Assembly: GCF_026341125.1 (NCBI RefSeq)
Contig: NZ_JAPEOR010000001.1
Span: forward strand, 310,001 to 374,000
Source: Streptomyces sp. NBC_01142
GTDB taxonomy: Bacteria > Actinomycetota > Actinomycetes > Streptomycetales > Streptomycetaceae
Direction: 5' to 3'
Length of the DNA: 64,000 nucleotides
In this document: positions 44,644 to 55,543 of the stretch, piece after piece
How positions within the stretch are numbered: position 1 is the stretch's first letter
Layout: every line of letters begins with the position of its first letter
The notes under the pieces: model-generated
What the model was told of the DNA's origin: nothing
Databases searched by the model: none
The model's input: only the letters and a program-made list of their open reading frames with translations
Position numbers and translations under genes: made by a program

Positions 44644-44695
44644 CTGAGACGACCGGCTGGGCCGATCGACTGAGACGACCGGCTGGGCCGATCGA
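44644..44695 (+). repeat. Two tandem 26-bp units
   Basis: CTGAGACGACCGGCTGGGCC followed by GATCGA is repeated exactly twice and is flanked by further CTGAG(C/A)-NNACTG fragments over 44595-44718. The array fills the gap ahead of the ABC transporter genes. Confidence 0.85.
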
Positions 44696-44735
44696 CTGAG
44701 CGGACTGAGCCGACCGAGTGAACGGGGAACCTGAC

Positions 44736-45674
44736 ATGACAGCCGTCATCGAGACGCGCGGGCTCACCAAGCGTTACCGGGGCGGACAGTTGGCCGTGGA
44801 GCGGCTCGACCTCACGGTGCCCGGCGGCAGCGTCTTCGGCTTCCTCGGCCCCAACGGCTCGGGCAAGACCACCACCATCCGGATGCTGATGGGACTCATC
44901 GAGCCCACGGCGGGCAGCGCCACGGTCCTCGGCCGGCCGATGCCCCGCTCGGTACGCACCGTGCTGCCGCAGGTGGGCGCGCTGATCGAAGGGCCCGCGC
45001 TGTACGGGTTCCTGAGCGGCCGCGACAATCTGCTGCGGTACGACTCCGCCGACCCGAGCGCCGATCCCCGTACCCGCAAGGCGCGCGTCGCCGCCGCGCT
45101 GGACCGGGTCGGGCTGACACCGGCCGCGGGCAAGAAGGCCAAGGCGTACTCCCTGGGAATGAAGCAGCGCCTCGGGCTTGCCGCCGCGCTGCTCCAGCCG
45201 CGGAAACTGCTGGTGCTCGACGAGCCGACGAACGGCCTCGATCCGCAGGGCATGCGCGAAATCCGTTCGCTGGTACGAGAGCTGGCGGCGGACGGCACCA
45301 CGGTCTTTCTCTCCTCGCATCTCCTCGACGAGATCGAGCAGGTGTGCACGCACGCCGCGGTGATGGCCCAGGGCCGGCTTCTCATCCAGGGGCCGGTCGC
45401 GGATCTCGCGGCCGGCGCGCGTGGCCGGCTGGCCGTCACCACCCCCGATCCGGGGGATGCCGCCCGTGTGCTGAAGGAGCTCGGCATCACCGAACTGAGC
45501 GTCGAGGAGGACCGCGTGAGTGGCGAAATGCCCGCCCCGGACATGGAGCTGGCGGACATCAATGCCGCACTGGTTCAGGGCGGCGTACGCGTACGGGGCT
45601 TCGGGATCGAGCGCGCCTCGCTCGAGGACGCCTTTGTCGCGCTGACGGGAGAGGGATTCGATGTCGCGAGCTGA
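44736..45674 (+). CDS. ABC transporter ATPase (DrrA/CcmA-like exporter)
   Basis: A 312-residue ATPase. Walker A is GPNGSGKTTT, the signature is YSLGMKQRLGLAAALL, Walker B is LLVLDEPTNGLDP, and the H-loop is in LSSHLLDEIEQV. The C-terminal 90 residues follow the regulatory extension of DrrA-type exporters. The ATG at 44736 is preferred to the GTG six codons upstream because of the GGGGAA spacing. It overlaps the permease gene by 14 bases. Likely exports a lipid, peptide or drug. Confidence 0.92.
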   Translation: MTAVIETRGLTKRYRGGQLAVERLDLTVPGGSVFGFLGPNGSGKTTTIRMLMGLIEPTAGSATVLGRPMPRSVRTVLPQVGALIEGPALYGFLSGRDNLLRYDSADPSADPRTRKARVAAALDRVGLTPAAGKKAKAYSLGMKQRLGLAAALLQPRKLLVLDEPTNGLDPQGMREIRSLVRELAADGTTVFLSSHLLDEIEQVCTHAAVMAQGRLLIQGPVADLAAGARGRLAVTTPDPGDAARVLKELGITELSVEEDRVSGEMPAPDMELADINAALVQGGVRVRGFGIERASLEDAFVALTGEGFDVAS

Positions 45675-46602
45675 CGTGGCCGACGGCGTGGCCGACGGCG
45701 TGGCCGACAGCGTGGCCGACGGGGTGGCCGATGCTGTGGGCGCTGAGGCCCGCAGGCCAAGCCCCTTGTGGACGCTCGGACTCTTCCGCTCCGAGCTGGC
45801 CATCACCTTCCGCCGCTGGCGCACGCTCGCCCTGCTGGGTGTGCTGGCCGCCGTCCCCGTACTGATCGGCATCGCCGTGAAGATCGAGACGAGCGACGGC
45901 GGGTCGGTCGGCGGTGGTGGTGGCGGTGGGGGACCCGCCTTCATCACGCAGATCACCAACAACGGTCTCTTCCTGGTCTTCGCCGGGCTCGCCGCGACCC
46001 TGCCGGTCTTCCTCCCGATGGCGATCGGTGTCGTCGCGGGCGACGCGATCGCGGGCGAGTCGAACTCCGGCACTCTGCGCTATCTGCTGGTCGCCCCGGC
46101 CGGACGCACCCGGCTGCTGCTCGCCAAGTACGCCGCCACCTGCGCCTTCTGCCTGGCCGCGACCCTGGTGGTGGCGGTGTCCGCGCTCGCCGTCGGTGCG
46201 CTGTTCTTTCCGCTCGGCGACGTCACGACGATCTCGGGCACCACGATCTCGTTCGGGGAGGGACTCGGGCGGGCCGTGCTCGTCGCGGTGGTCGTCGCGA
46301 CCTCACTGATCGGCATCGCGGCGCTCGGCCTGTTCGTCTCCACCCTCACCAGCAGCGGCGTCGCGGCGATGGCGACGACCGTCGGCCTGCTGATCACCGT
46401 GCAGATCCTGGACACGATTCCGCAGCTGCACGCGATCCAGCCGTACCTCTTCCCGCACTACTGGCTGTCCTTCGCGGATCTGCTGCGGGAGCCGGTCTAC
46501 TGGGACGAGGTGCTGAAGAACCTCGGTCTGCAGGCGGTGTACGCGGCGGTGTTCGGGTCGGCGGCGTGGGCGCGCTTCACGGCGAAGGACATCACGGCGT
46601 AA
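45661..46602 (+). CDS. ABC-2 type permease
   Basis: A 313-residue membrane protein with six predicted helices of the ABC-2 class (RSELAITFRRWRTLALLGVLAAVPVLIG ... VAGDAIAGESNSGTLRYLLVAPAGRTRLLLAKY). The N terminus carries a repeated Val-Ala-Asp-Gly stretch from four 12-bp units, and a polyglycine loop of about nine residues is near residue 85. The start overlaps the ATPase gene. It forms the exporter channel together with that protein. Confidence 0.9.
   Translation: MSRADVADGVADGVADSVADGVADAVGAEARRPSPLWTLGLFRSELAITFRRWRTLALLGVLAAVPVLIGIAVKIETSDGGSVGGGGGGGGPAFITQITNNGLFLVFAGLAATLPVFLPMAIGVVAGDAIAGESNSGTLRYLLVAPAGRTRLLLAKYAATCAFCLAATLVVAVSALAVGALFFPLGDVTTISGTTISFGEGLGRAVLVAVVVATSLIGIAALGLFVSTLTSSGVAAMATTVGLLITVQILDTIPQLHAIQPYLFPHYWLSFADLLREPVYWDEVLKNLGLQAVYAAVFGSAAWARFTAKDITA
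45682..45729 (+). repeat. Four tandem 12-bp units in the permease gene
   Basis: GACRGSGTGGCC is repeated four times in frame and encodes Asp-Gly/Ser-Val-Ala at the permease N terminus, ahead of the first membrane helix. Confidence 0.85.
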
Positions 46603-46680
46603 GCGGGCCGGCGGGCGTATGCCCGGTCGACGGCGTAGGCCTGGTCGACGGCGTATGCGGGGCCGGCGGCGTACGCGGGG

Positions 46681-46736
46681 CCGACGCGGGCCGACGGAGT
46701 GCTCGGGGCCGACGCGGGCCGACGGAGTGCTCGGGG
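46681..46736 (+). repeat. Two tandem 28-bp units
   Basis: The unit CCGACGCGGGCCGACGGAGT plus GCTCGGGG occurs twice, exactly adjacent, after the permease gene. Related shorter GGTCGACGGCGTA and GGGGCCGGCGGCGTA copies lie at 46625-46680. Confidence 0.85.
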
Positions 46737-46777
46737 TATGCGGCACCTGCGGCGCGACCGACTCGAGGAAGCGCCGT

Positions 46778-46816
46778 GACTGCATGCGTGCGCAGGCTGT
46801 GCACACGCATGCAGTC
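46778..46816 (+). terminator. Bidirectional hairpin between the permease and aminopeptidase genes
   Basis: A perfect 13-bp inverted repeat (GACTGCATGCGTG at 46778-46790, complement at 46804-46816) with a 13-base loop. It sits between two converging genes. Confidence 0.8.
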
Positions 46817-46831
46817 TGCGGGGGGTGGCGG

Positions 46832-48635
<1,804 letters not shown>

Positions 48636-49055
48636 TCATGCAGTGCTGTCGAGAACGGCCCGGACCTCAGGAACGTCGGCGTACTCCGCCAGCCGGGCCA
48701 GCACTACCCGCACCCGTTCTGCTGTTCGCTCACTGGTCACGTCCGCCGACAGCGAGACACCCCGTTCCGCAGTTGCCGCCGCTTCCGCGGCTTCGTTCGC
48801 GTCGGCGTAGGCCACAGCAAGGCAAGAAAGGTAGAGCGCCAATTCGCGTGTGTGCGTCGCGTCATACCGGCCAAGCACATCACGCAGCAGGGGAACGGCT
48901 CGGAGCGGTCGGCGCAATTCGGTGTATACGCGGGATTCCATGACTTGCAATTCCCCGGCGTCCACCCAATACAGGTAGGCCGGTGACTCGGTCCCCTCGC
49001 TGTCCCCGGCCAGTGCCGCGCCCGCCTCCCCGAGGGCACGCATTGCGCGCGCGTG
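48636..49055 (-). pseudogene. C-terminal fragment of a TPR-type transcriptional regulator
   Basis: About 139 codons ending in a stop at 48636. They encode HARAMRALGEAGAAL, SPAYLYWVDAGELQVMESRVYTEL, then a RELALYLSCLAVAYADANEAAEAAATAERGV repeat and a closing helix. This is the TPR tail of the large Streptomyces family of XRE regulators with TPR repeats. The helix-turn-helix half and any start codon are missing. The coding similarity ends exactly where the DUF397 fragment begins on the opposite strand. Confidence 0.75.
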
Positions 49056-49205
49056 AACAACTGCCCGGAGGTGGCTATCAACGTGCCCGGCATCGTCGCG
49101 TTGCGCGACAGCAAGCGACCGGACACCATCGTCACCATGACGGCTGCCGACTGGGCCATGCTCACCGACGCCGTGAAGGCAGGAGAGTTCGACCTGAGCG
49201 CCTGA
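49053..49205 (+). pseudogene. C-terminal fragment of a DUF397 protein
   Basis: Fifty codons read VNNCPEVAINVPGIVALRDSKRPDTIVTMTAADWAMLTDAVKAGEFDLSA, the end of a DUF397 domain (core N-C-x-E-V-A, V-A-x-R-D-S-K, T-x-x-x-W, G-E-F-D-L). The N-terminal dozen residues of the domain are absent, although a GTG at 49053 could in principle start it. DUF397 proteins are normally partners of XRE/TPR regulators, fragments of which lie directly head-to-head here. Confidence 0.75.
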
Positions 49206-49216
49206 GAGTAGGTCAC

Positions 49217-49387
49217 GTGCCGAAGTGCCCACGCTGCGCCGCTGACTGTCCCACCGACCCGGAGAACGGGTTGCCATGGTGCGCGCGGTGCGGAGCGTTC
49301 TTCGGGCTCTCACTGCCTGGCTGCCGGGGGTTGTGGTGGTGGTGCAACGCTGCCACTCGTGCCCCAGTCCGGCCGCGCGGGCACTGA
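49217..49387 (+). CDS. Small zinc-ribbon-like ORF
   Basis: A 56-codon frame starting GTG, 11 bases after the DUF397 remnant. It contains CPRC and, after 16 residues, CARC, the pattern of a zinc ribbon, followed by a less ordered tail with WWWC. It may be a genuine small protein, or the start of a longer gene lost in the same rearrangement. No clear ribosome site precedes it. Confidence 0.35.
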   Translation: MPKCPRCAADCPTDPENGLPWCARCGAFFGLSLPGCRGLWWWCNAATRAPVRPRGH

Positions 49388-49497
49388 GCGGGACCACCCG
49401 CAACTGCCCCGTCCGTGCGTCTCAGCCAGCGCGTGGGCGGGGCCCTTCTCTGCGCTGACCAGGCATGACCCGTAGATTGGTAGTCCGGCGTGTTCGG

Positions 49498-49775
49498 GTC
49501 GGCCATGGTCGTCCACACCCCCATCGGCTCGTTCGCCCGGTGGAAGGACCGTCGCCCCCAGTCCCTCCAGCCGCGTGACCTCCGCGTCCCTGCGGTCCGC
49601 GCCGACGTGCAGGTCGAGGTGGATCCGGTTCTTGACCGACTTCCTCTCCGGTACGCGCTGGAACAGCAGCCGGCGCTTGGGGCCCGCGCCGTTGTCGTCG
49701 TCGAACGGGTCGTCCGGATGGCGGACGGCGGCGTAATCGGGCCAGAGAGATGCGGCAACCGCAACAAGGTGCGGG
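49498..49775 (-). pseudogene. VOC-family gene, frameshifted and truncated
   Basis: The minus strand reads PDYAAVRHPDDPFDDDNGAGPKRRLLFQRVPERKSVKNRIHLDLHVGADRRDAEVTRLEGLGATVLPPGERADG, a well-conserved middle of a Streptomyces VOC protein. At a run of five C (49518-49522) the correct continuation GVWTTMADP jumps to another frame, and the final NEFC-type end is missing. The N-terminal third is not recognisable either. It is a dead gene, lying back to front with the SRPBCC gene. Confidence 0.7.
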
Positions 49776-49822
49776 CGCACCGCGTCCGCCACCCCGGAAC
49801 AGAGCGAGAAGGAGAACGCGTC

Positions 49823-50212
49823 ATGACGACAGGCCTGACTCAGGACGCGGGCTGGGAGATCGGTGTCTCCAAGACGCTGCCCCTCCCGGCGTCCGCCGTC
49901 TGGGAATTCATCGCGAGCCCCGAGGGTGTCGTGCTCTGGCTCGGTGAGGGTGCTCGACTGCCCACCGTGAAGGGGGAGTCGTACGAGACCCGGGACGGGG
50001 TCACCGGCGAGGTGCGCAGTTACCGGCCCGGTGACCGCGTCCGGCTGACGTACGGAACGAGCACCGTGCAGGTCGCGGTCTCGGCCGCCAAGGACAAGAG
50101 CGTGCTCCGCTTCCACCAGGAGCATCTGGCCGACGCCGCGGAGCGCGAGCGGCAGCGGGCGCACTGGAAGGCCGTGATGGCCGAGGTCGTGGACGCCCTC
50201 GGAGTGGCGTGA
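49823..50212 (+). CDS. SRPBCC/AHSA1-type protein
   Basis: A 129-residue START-like domain protein: WEIGVSKTLPLPASAVWEFIASPEGVVLWLG at the N terminus, a beta-rich middle, and a C-terminal helix QRAHWKAVMAEVVDALG. Such proteins bind hydrophobic ligands or act as stress chaperone cofactors. ATG at 49823 behind a GAAGGAGAA site. The upstream open frame belongs to the antisense of a VOC pseudogene and is not coding. Confidence 0.85.
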   Translation: MTTGLTQDAGWEIGVSKTLPLPASAVWEFIASPEGVVLWLGEGARLPTVKGESYETRDGVTGEVRSYRPGDRVRLTYGTSTVQVAVSAAKDKSVLRFHQEHLADAAERERQRAHWKAVMAEVVDALGVA

Positions 50213-50344
50213 GGGTTACTGGGGCCTGAGGGACGGCGTCGCTGGACCTGGCGGCGCATGCGACCTGCGGCATGCGCCCTGCGACCTGCGACCTGCGACC
50301 AACGTCACTCCGGAGCGTGGCTGTACGGCGCTTACCTTTGAACG

Positions 50345-50749
50345 ATGGACATTTCGCCGGCCAGTGGGCCGTCCGGCTGCCCGCTGGCCGGGGTGGCCGC
50401 CGCCTATATGCCCCGGCTCTCGGAGTTCTCCTTCGAGCCGGGGCTTGTCGCGGCCGTCGACCAGCATGCGGCGGCGGTGCGCGATGCCCTCGTGCCGCGG
50501 CCCCGGCAGGCGAAGCCCCGGTTCTGGTCCCGGGGCGGGACCGGTGCCGGTGCCCGTTCCGGTGCCGGATCGAGGGCCGATTCCCCTGCCGGGGTCCTAC
50601 GGCGTGAGGACCTTGCCGACTACGTGCTCGGCTTCACCGACTGGCTGTCCCAGAGCAACTGGTCGGAGCCGGTCGGCCACGACTTCGCGACGCTGCGGCT
50701 CACCGCGGTCTGCTGGCTGATCCGCGAGCACGATCTGCTCGCGCCCTGA
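50345..50749 (+). CDS. Conserved small Streptomyces protein (possibly DUF6401-like)
   Basis: A 134-residue cytoplasmic protein. Two conserved blocks are seen: [18 protein letters not shown] (residues 32-49) and [43 protein letters not shown] at the end. Between them is a Gly/Ala/Arg-rich linker of about 35 residues. The pattern resembles small proteins encoded near natural-product genes, but I cannot assign a function. Short tandem ACCTGCG repeats (50266-50300) lie just upstream. Confidence 0.65.
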   Translation: MDISPASGPSGCPLAGVAAAYMPRLSEFSFEPGLVAAVDQHAAAVRDALVPRPRQAKPRFWSRGGTGAGARSGAGSRADSPAGVLRREDLADYVLGFTDWLSQSNWSEPVGHDFATLRLTAVCWLIREHDLLAP

Positions 50750-50826
50750 CATACGCGCCGATGCGCCTTGCCGGTGTGCCTTGCCGACGTGACTGCCGGG
50801 GTGCCTTTCGGCGTACCGGCGGAGCG

Positions 50827-51675
50827 TCACATGGGGTCGATTCCGTTCGAGGAATCAGAAGCCCCGGACCTCCCCGAGGGCCCGTACCACTCCGAGGACC
50901 CCGTCCCCGGTGAGGCGGTGGGCCGCTCGGTCGCCGGGGCGCCCGCGGCCGCGTCGGCGCGGCCCCGCTGGTAGGCGCTGATGCTGTCACGTGTGTGTGC
51001 CGTCTCCTGTTCGGCGGCTGTGAGCCAGCGCTCCCAGCGCCGGCGCAGGGGAATGATGAGACCGCCGCCGACACCCACGATGAGGATGCCCGCGATCGTG
51101 GCGAGGGCGGCGATGAGCACCGGGCCGGTGACGGAGGTCGCGATCTGCGCCTGGCCGAGCGCCGCGATCACGCCGAGCGCGACGATGAACGCCCAGGCCG
51201 CGGTGGACACGACCTTGCCGTACGACGTCTCGCCCAGGGCTCCCTGGAGGATGTCGCGGACGGCTCGTGCGATGGCCATCGCGACAACCACGATCACACA
51301 GGCGACGATCGCCTTCGGCAGCCAGGCGACGACGCTGTTGATCATGTCGCTGACCGGGTTGGGGCCGAAGACGCCGAAGCCCAGCTGGAGGGCGATCAGC
51401 ATGATCCCGTAATAGAGGACCTTGACCAGAATTCCGGTCGCGTCGTACTTCGAACCCTTGAGTGCCTTGCCGGCACCGCTGCGTTCGACGAGCTTCTCGA
51501 AGCCGGCCCTGCGCAGCAGCCGGTCGGCGATCCGGGCTATCAGCCTGGCCACGAGCCAGCCGATGAGCAGGATGGCCAGGAAGGCGATGAACTTCGGAAT
51601 GAACCTGGCGACAGCGGACCACGCTTCGGTGATCCCCTGACCGAAGTCGATCGAGAGGGCGAGCGGCTGCGGCAT
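50827..51675 (-). CDS. Mechanosensitive-channel-like membrane protein (TM-helix family)
   Basis: A 282-residue membrane protein with five hydrophobic segments. Two copies of the conserved-helix module are visible (ARFIPKFIAFLAILLIGWLVARLIARIADRLLRRAGF, and VVAWLPKAIVACVIVVVAMAIARAVRDIL), as in the CmpX/YnaI-like TM-helix proteins. The soluble beta-barrel of true MscS is absent. The last 75 residues are a hydrophilic tail. It may be a small-conductance channel or a membrane regulator. Starts with ATG; no neighbour suggests a role. Confidence 0.8.
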   Translation of the reverse strand: MPQPLALSIDFGQGITEAWSAVARFIPKFIAFLAILLIGWLVARLIARIADRLLRRAGFEKLVERSGAGKALKGSKYDATGILVKVLYYGIMLIALQLGFGVFGPNPVSDMINSVVAWLPKAIVACVIVVVAMAIARAVRDILQGALGETSYGKVVSTAAWAFIVALGVIAALGQAQIATSVTGPVLIAALATIAGILIVGVGGGLIIPLRRRWERWLTAAEQETAHTRDSISAYQRGRADAAAGAPATERPTASPGTGSSEWYGPSGRSGASDSSNGIDPM

Positions 51676-51824
51676 GACGCACTCACTTCCGGCCGCGGGT
51701 ACGCCTCACCGGGCCCACAGTGACCGCGGCCCGAACGACCGGGGCCTGGACTATCGGTCGTAACACCGGTGGAGTGGTCGCGGCCTGTGCCCAGCCGCTG
51801 GAATGAGCCGTTGGAGTGGCATAT

Positions 51825-51872
51825 CGACCCCGTCCGGCTCGACCCCGTCCGGCTCGACCCCGTCCGGCTCGA
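51825..51872 (+). repeat. Three tandem 15-bp units
   Basis: CGACCCCGTCCGGCT is repeated three times (51825-51869) with a partial fourth copy, in the 251-base gap between the channel-like gene and rarD. No gene is seen in that gap. Confidence 0.85.
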
Positions 51873-51926
51873 CGCCGGCGGCGAGCGCGGAAGCCGCCGG
51901 GCGCACGGCCCGTCGTCAGGCCGTTG

Positions 51927-52961
51927 TCAGGCCGTCGTCCCCGCTTGAGGAGCGGGAGCGGGAGCGGGAGACGGCGTGGCGGCCTGGGCCTGGGCGGGCT
52001 CTGTTTCCGATTCCTGCGAAGGGACCGTCGCGGAGCGGGACGCGGCGGCCAGCCGTGCGGCAGCCGCCTGCGCCTTCGTACGCCGTGCCGTACGCAGCGC
52101 GTCCCACGTCAGACAGGTCAGCGCCAGCCACACGAGGGCGAAGCCCGCCCACCGCTCCGGAGGCATCGCCTCGTGGAAGTACAGGACACCCAGCGCGAAC
52201 TGGGAGACCGGCGCCAGATACTGCAGCAGCCCCAGCGTGGAGAGCGGCACCCGGATCGCCGCCGCGCCGAAGCAGACCAGCGGCGCGGCCGTCACCACAC
52301 CCGTGGCGGCGAGCAGCGCCGCATGGCCCGTTCCGTGCCCGCCGAAGGTGGCCGCCCCGTCCGCGCCCAGCCACAGCAGAAAGCCGAGCGCCGGCAGGAA
52401 CTGGATCGCGGTCTCGGCGGCGAGGGACTCCAGACCGCCGATGTTGACCTTCTTCTTGACCAGGCCGTACGTGGCGAAGGAGAAGGCGAGGGTGAGCGAG
52501 ATCCAGGGCGGCTGTCCGTAGCCGATCGCCAGCACCAGCACCGCGGCGAAGCCGATGCCGACCGCGGCCCACTGCGCCGGGCGCAGCCGCTCCTTCAGCA
52601 GGAGCACGCCCATGGCGATGGTGACCAGCGGGTTGATGAAGTAGCCGAGGGACGCCTCCACCACATGGCCGGTGTTGACGGACCAGATGTAGAGGCCCCA
52701 GTTGACGGTGATCACCGCCGCGGCGACCGCGATGAGCCCCAGCTTGCGGGGCTGGCGTATCAGCTCACGGACCCAGCCCCAGCGCTTCAGGGCCAGCAGC
52801 GCGATACCGACGACGGCCAGTGACCAGACCATCCGGTGGGCGAGGATCTCCATCGCCCCGGACGGCTTCAGGAGTGGCCAGAACAACGGGACCAGGCCCC
52901 ACATCCCGTAGGCGCCGATCCCGTACAGCAGGCCCGCTCGCTGTTCGCTCTCCGACTTCAC
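51927..52961 (-). CDS. rarD: RarD-type EamA transporter
   Basis: A 344-residue ten-helix drug/metabolite transporter of the RarD subgroup: GLLYGIGAYGMWGLVPLFWPLLK at the start, EILAHRMVWSL, and the second EamA repeat from about residue 155. The start is taken at GTG 52961, which has an AGGAGA site six bases away; the open frame 16 codons longer has none. A Pro/Ala tail of about 50 residues ends the protein. RarD proteins are linked to chloramphenicol sensitivity and metabolite export; the substrate here is unknown. Confidence 0.9.
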   Translation of the reverse strand: MKSESEQRAGLLYGIGAYGMWGLVPLFWPLLKPSGAMEILAHRMVWSLAVVGIALLALKRWGWVRELIRQPRKLGLIAVAAAVITVNWGLYIWSVNTGHVVEASLGYFINPLVTIAMGVLLLKERLRPAQWAAVGIGFAAVLVLAIGYGQPPWISLTLAFSFATYGLVKKKVNIGGLESLAAETAIQFLPALGFLLWLGADGAATFGGHGTGHAALLAATGVVTAAPLVCFGAAAIRVPLSTLGLLQYLAPVSQFALGVLYFHEAMPPERWAGFALVWLALTCLTWDALRTARRTKAQAAAARLAAASRSATVPSQESETEPAQAQAATPSPAPAPAPQAGTTA

Positions 52962-53063
52962 TGACTCTCCTGCCCTACGCGCAAATACCTCGTCGAAGGT
53001 ACGCCGCACAAGGCCCGCCTGTCATGTCCGTATCGCCATACGGTCATGACGGATCATGGTGGG

Positions 53064-53969
53064 TCAGGCGTCGGCAGCCGTAGGAGTAGTGGCAACGGTG
53101 ACAGCGGTGGCAGTGGTGGCGAGCGCCGCGGCGACGGAGTCGGCGAGCGGGGTGGTGGGGCGGCCGGTCAGCCTGGCCAGATCGCCCGTCGTGCCGGCCA
53201 GCAGTCCCCGCACGACGGCCGCGTCGACGTCGACGAGGATCTCGGCGAACGGCTGCGGCACACCCGCGCCCGTCAGGATGCCCAGGTGGACCTCGGCCGG
53301 GACGTTGTTGTACGCGATCGTCCGGCCGGTCTGCCGGGACAGCTCGGCGGCGTACTCCGTAAAGCTCCAGGCGACGTCGCCGCTCAGCTCGTACGCCTTC
53401 CCCAGGTGGCCCTCACCGGTCAGCGCGGCGGCCGCGGCGGCGGCGTAGTCGGCGCGGGCGGCCGAGGCGATCCGGCCCTCGCCGGCGCTCGCGACGACGG
53501 CGGAGTGCTCGAGGACGGGAGCGAGGTGCTCCGTGTAGTTCTCCGTGTACCAGCCGTTGCGCAGGAAGGTGTACGGCAGCCCGGAGTCGAGGATGACCCG
53601 CTCGGTGACCTTGTGCTCGGCGGCCAACGCGAAGTCGGCGTCGGGTCCGCCGAGCACACCCGTGTACGCCAGCTGGGCGACGCCCGCCTCCTTCGCCGCC
53701 TCGATCACGGCGGTGTGCTGCGACACGCGTCGGCCGACCTCGCTGCCGGAGATCAGCAGGACACGGTCACCGGCGCGGAAGGCCCCGGCCAGGGTCTCGG
53801 GCTCGTTGTAGTCGGCCGTGCGCAGCTCGACGCCGCGGGCCGCGAGGTCTGTGGCCTTCTCCTTGCTGCGGACGACAGCGGCGATCTGTTCGGCCGGGAC
53901 CGTGGCGAGCAGCTCGTCGATGACGAGACGGCCGAGCGATCCAGTGGCTCCGGTAACGACGATACTCAT
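53064..53969 (-). CDS. NmrA/QorB-type NAD(P)H-binding reductase
   Basis: A 301-residue atypical short-chain dehydrogenase. The nucleotide motif is GATGSLG (residues 7-13), followed by AAVVRSKEKATDLAARGVELRTADYNEP, and LPYTFLRNGWYTENY is the substrate-side loop. This matches QorB/YtfG-type quinone oxidoreductases. The C-terminal 25 residues are an unusual Ala/Thr/Val run. It is divergent from an HxlR regulator gene, the same pairing as ytfG/ytfH, with 92 bases between starts. Confidence 0.88.
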   Translation of the reverse strand: MSIVVTGATGSLGRLVIDELLATVPAEQIAAVVRSKEKATDLAARGVELRTADYNEPETLAGAFRAGDRVLLISGSEVGRRVSQHTAVIEAAKEAGVAQLAYTGVLGGPDADFALAAEHKVTERVILDSGLPYTFLRNGWYTENYTEHLAPVLEHSAVVASAGEGRIASAARADYAAAAAAALTGEGHLGKAYELSGDVAWSFTEYAAELSRQTGRTIAYNNVPAEVHLGILTGAGVPQPFAEILVDVDAAVVRGLLAGTTGDLARLTGRPTTPLADSVAAALATTATAVTVATTPTAADA

Positions 53970-54061
53970 GGGTGATTTCTCCCGTTCGGGCGGTTCAGTG
54001 AGCTCACCCTTCGTCTGGCGCTAACTATCGGAAAGTACCCACTTTGAAGTAAGGTACTGGC

Positions 54062-54457
54062 ATGGCCGTAAGCAGGAATCCCGACGTCGATCACAGCAGT
54101 CCCGACGTCAACCGGACGATGTGCCCCTCCCGTCTGATCCTCGAGCACGTCACCAGCCGCTGGGGTGTGCTCGTTCTCGCCGCCCTGCTGGAGCGCTCGT
54201 ACCGCTTCAGTGAGCTGCGCCGCGAGGTCGGCGGGGTCAGCGAGAAGATGCTCGCCCAGACCCTCCAGACGCTGGAGCGCGACGGTTTTGTGCACCGCGA
54301 CGCCAAGCCGGTGATCCCGCCGCGCGTCGACTACTCCCTGACCCTGCTCGGCAAAGAGGCCGCCGAGCAGGTGTGGGGACTGGCCCGCTGGACCGAACGG
54401 CGGACCGGGGAAGTGCTGGCCGCCCGCGCGGTGTACGACGAAGCCCGGGCCTCCTGA
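54062..54457 (+). CDS. HxlR-family regulator
   Basis: A 131-residue winged-helix protein: CPSRLILEHVTSRWGVLVLAALLERSYRFSELRREVGGVSEKMLAQTLQTLERDGFVHR is the full HxlR domain, with Cys20 near the N terminus, the redox-sensing position in QorR/YodB-type members. It is divergent from the QorB-like reductase and very probably controls it, responding to quinones or electrophiles. The palindrome-like GTACTTTCCGATAG region sits between the two starts. Confidence 0.9.
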   Translation: MAVSRNPDVDHSSPDVNRTMCPSRLILEHVTSRWGVLVLAALLERSYRFSELRREVGGVSEKMLAQTLQTLERDGFVHRDAKPVIPPRVDYSLTLLGKEAAEQVWGLARWTERRTGEVLAARAVYDEARAS

Positions 54458-54493
54458 GGGGAGATCCGGGCTTCGGGGCGGGTTGTCGGCGCG

Positions 54494-55535
<1,042 letters not shown>

Positions 55536-55543
<8 letters not shown>

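Noticed and set aside
44595..44718. CRISPR-like array
   Set aside because: The repeats are directly adjacent tandem copies without unique spacers, and no cas genes are nearby.
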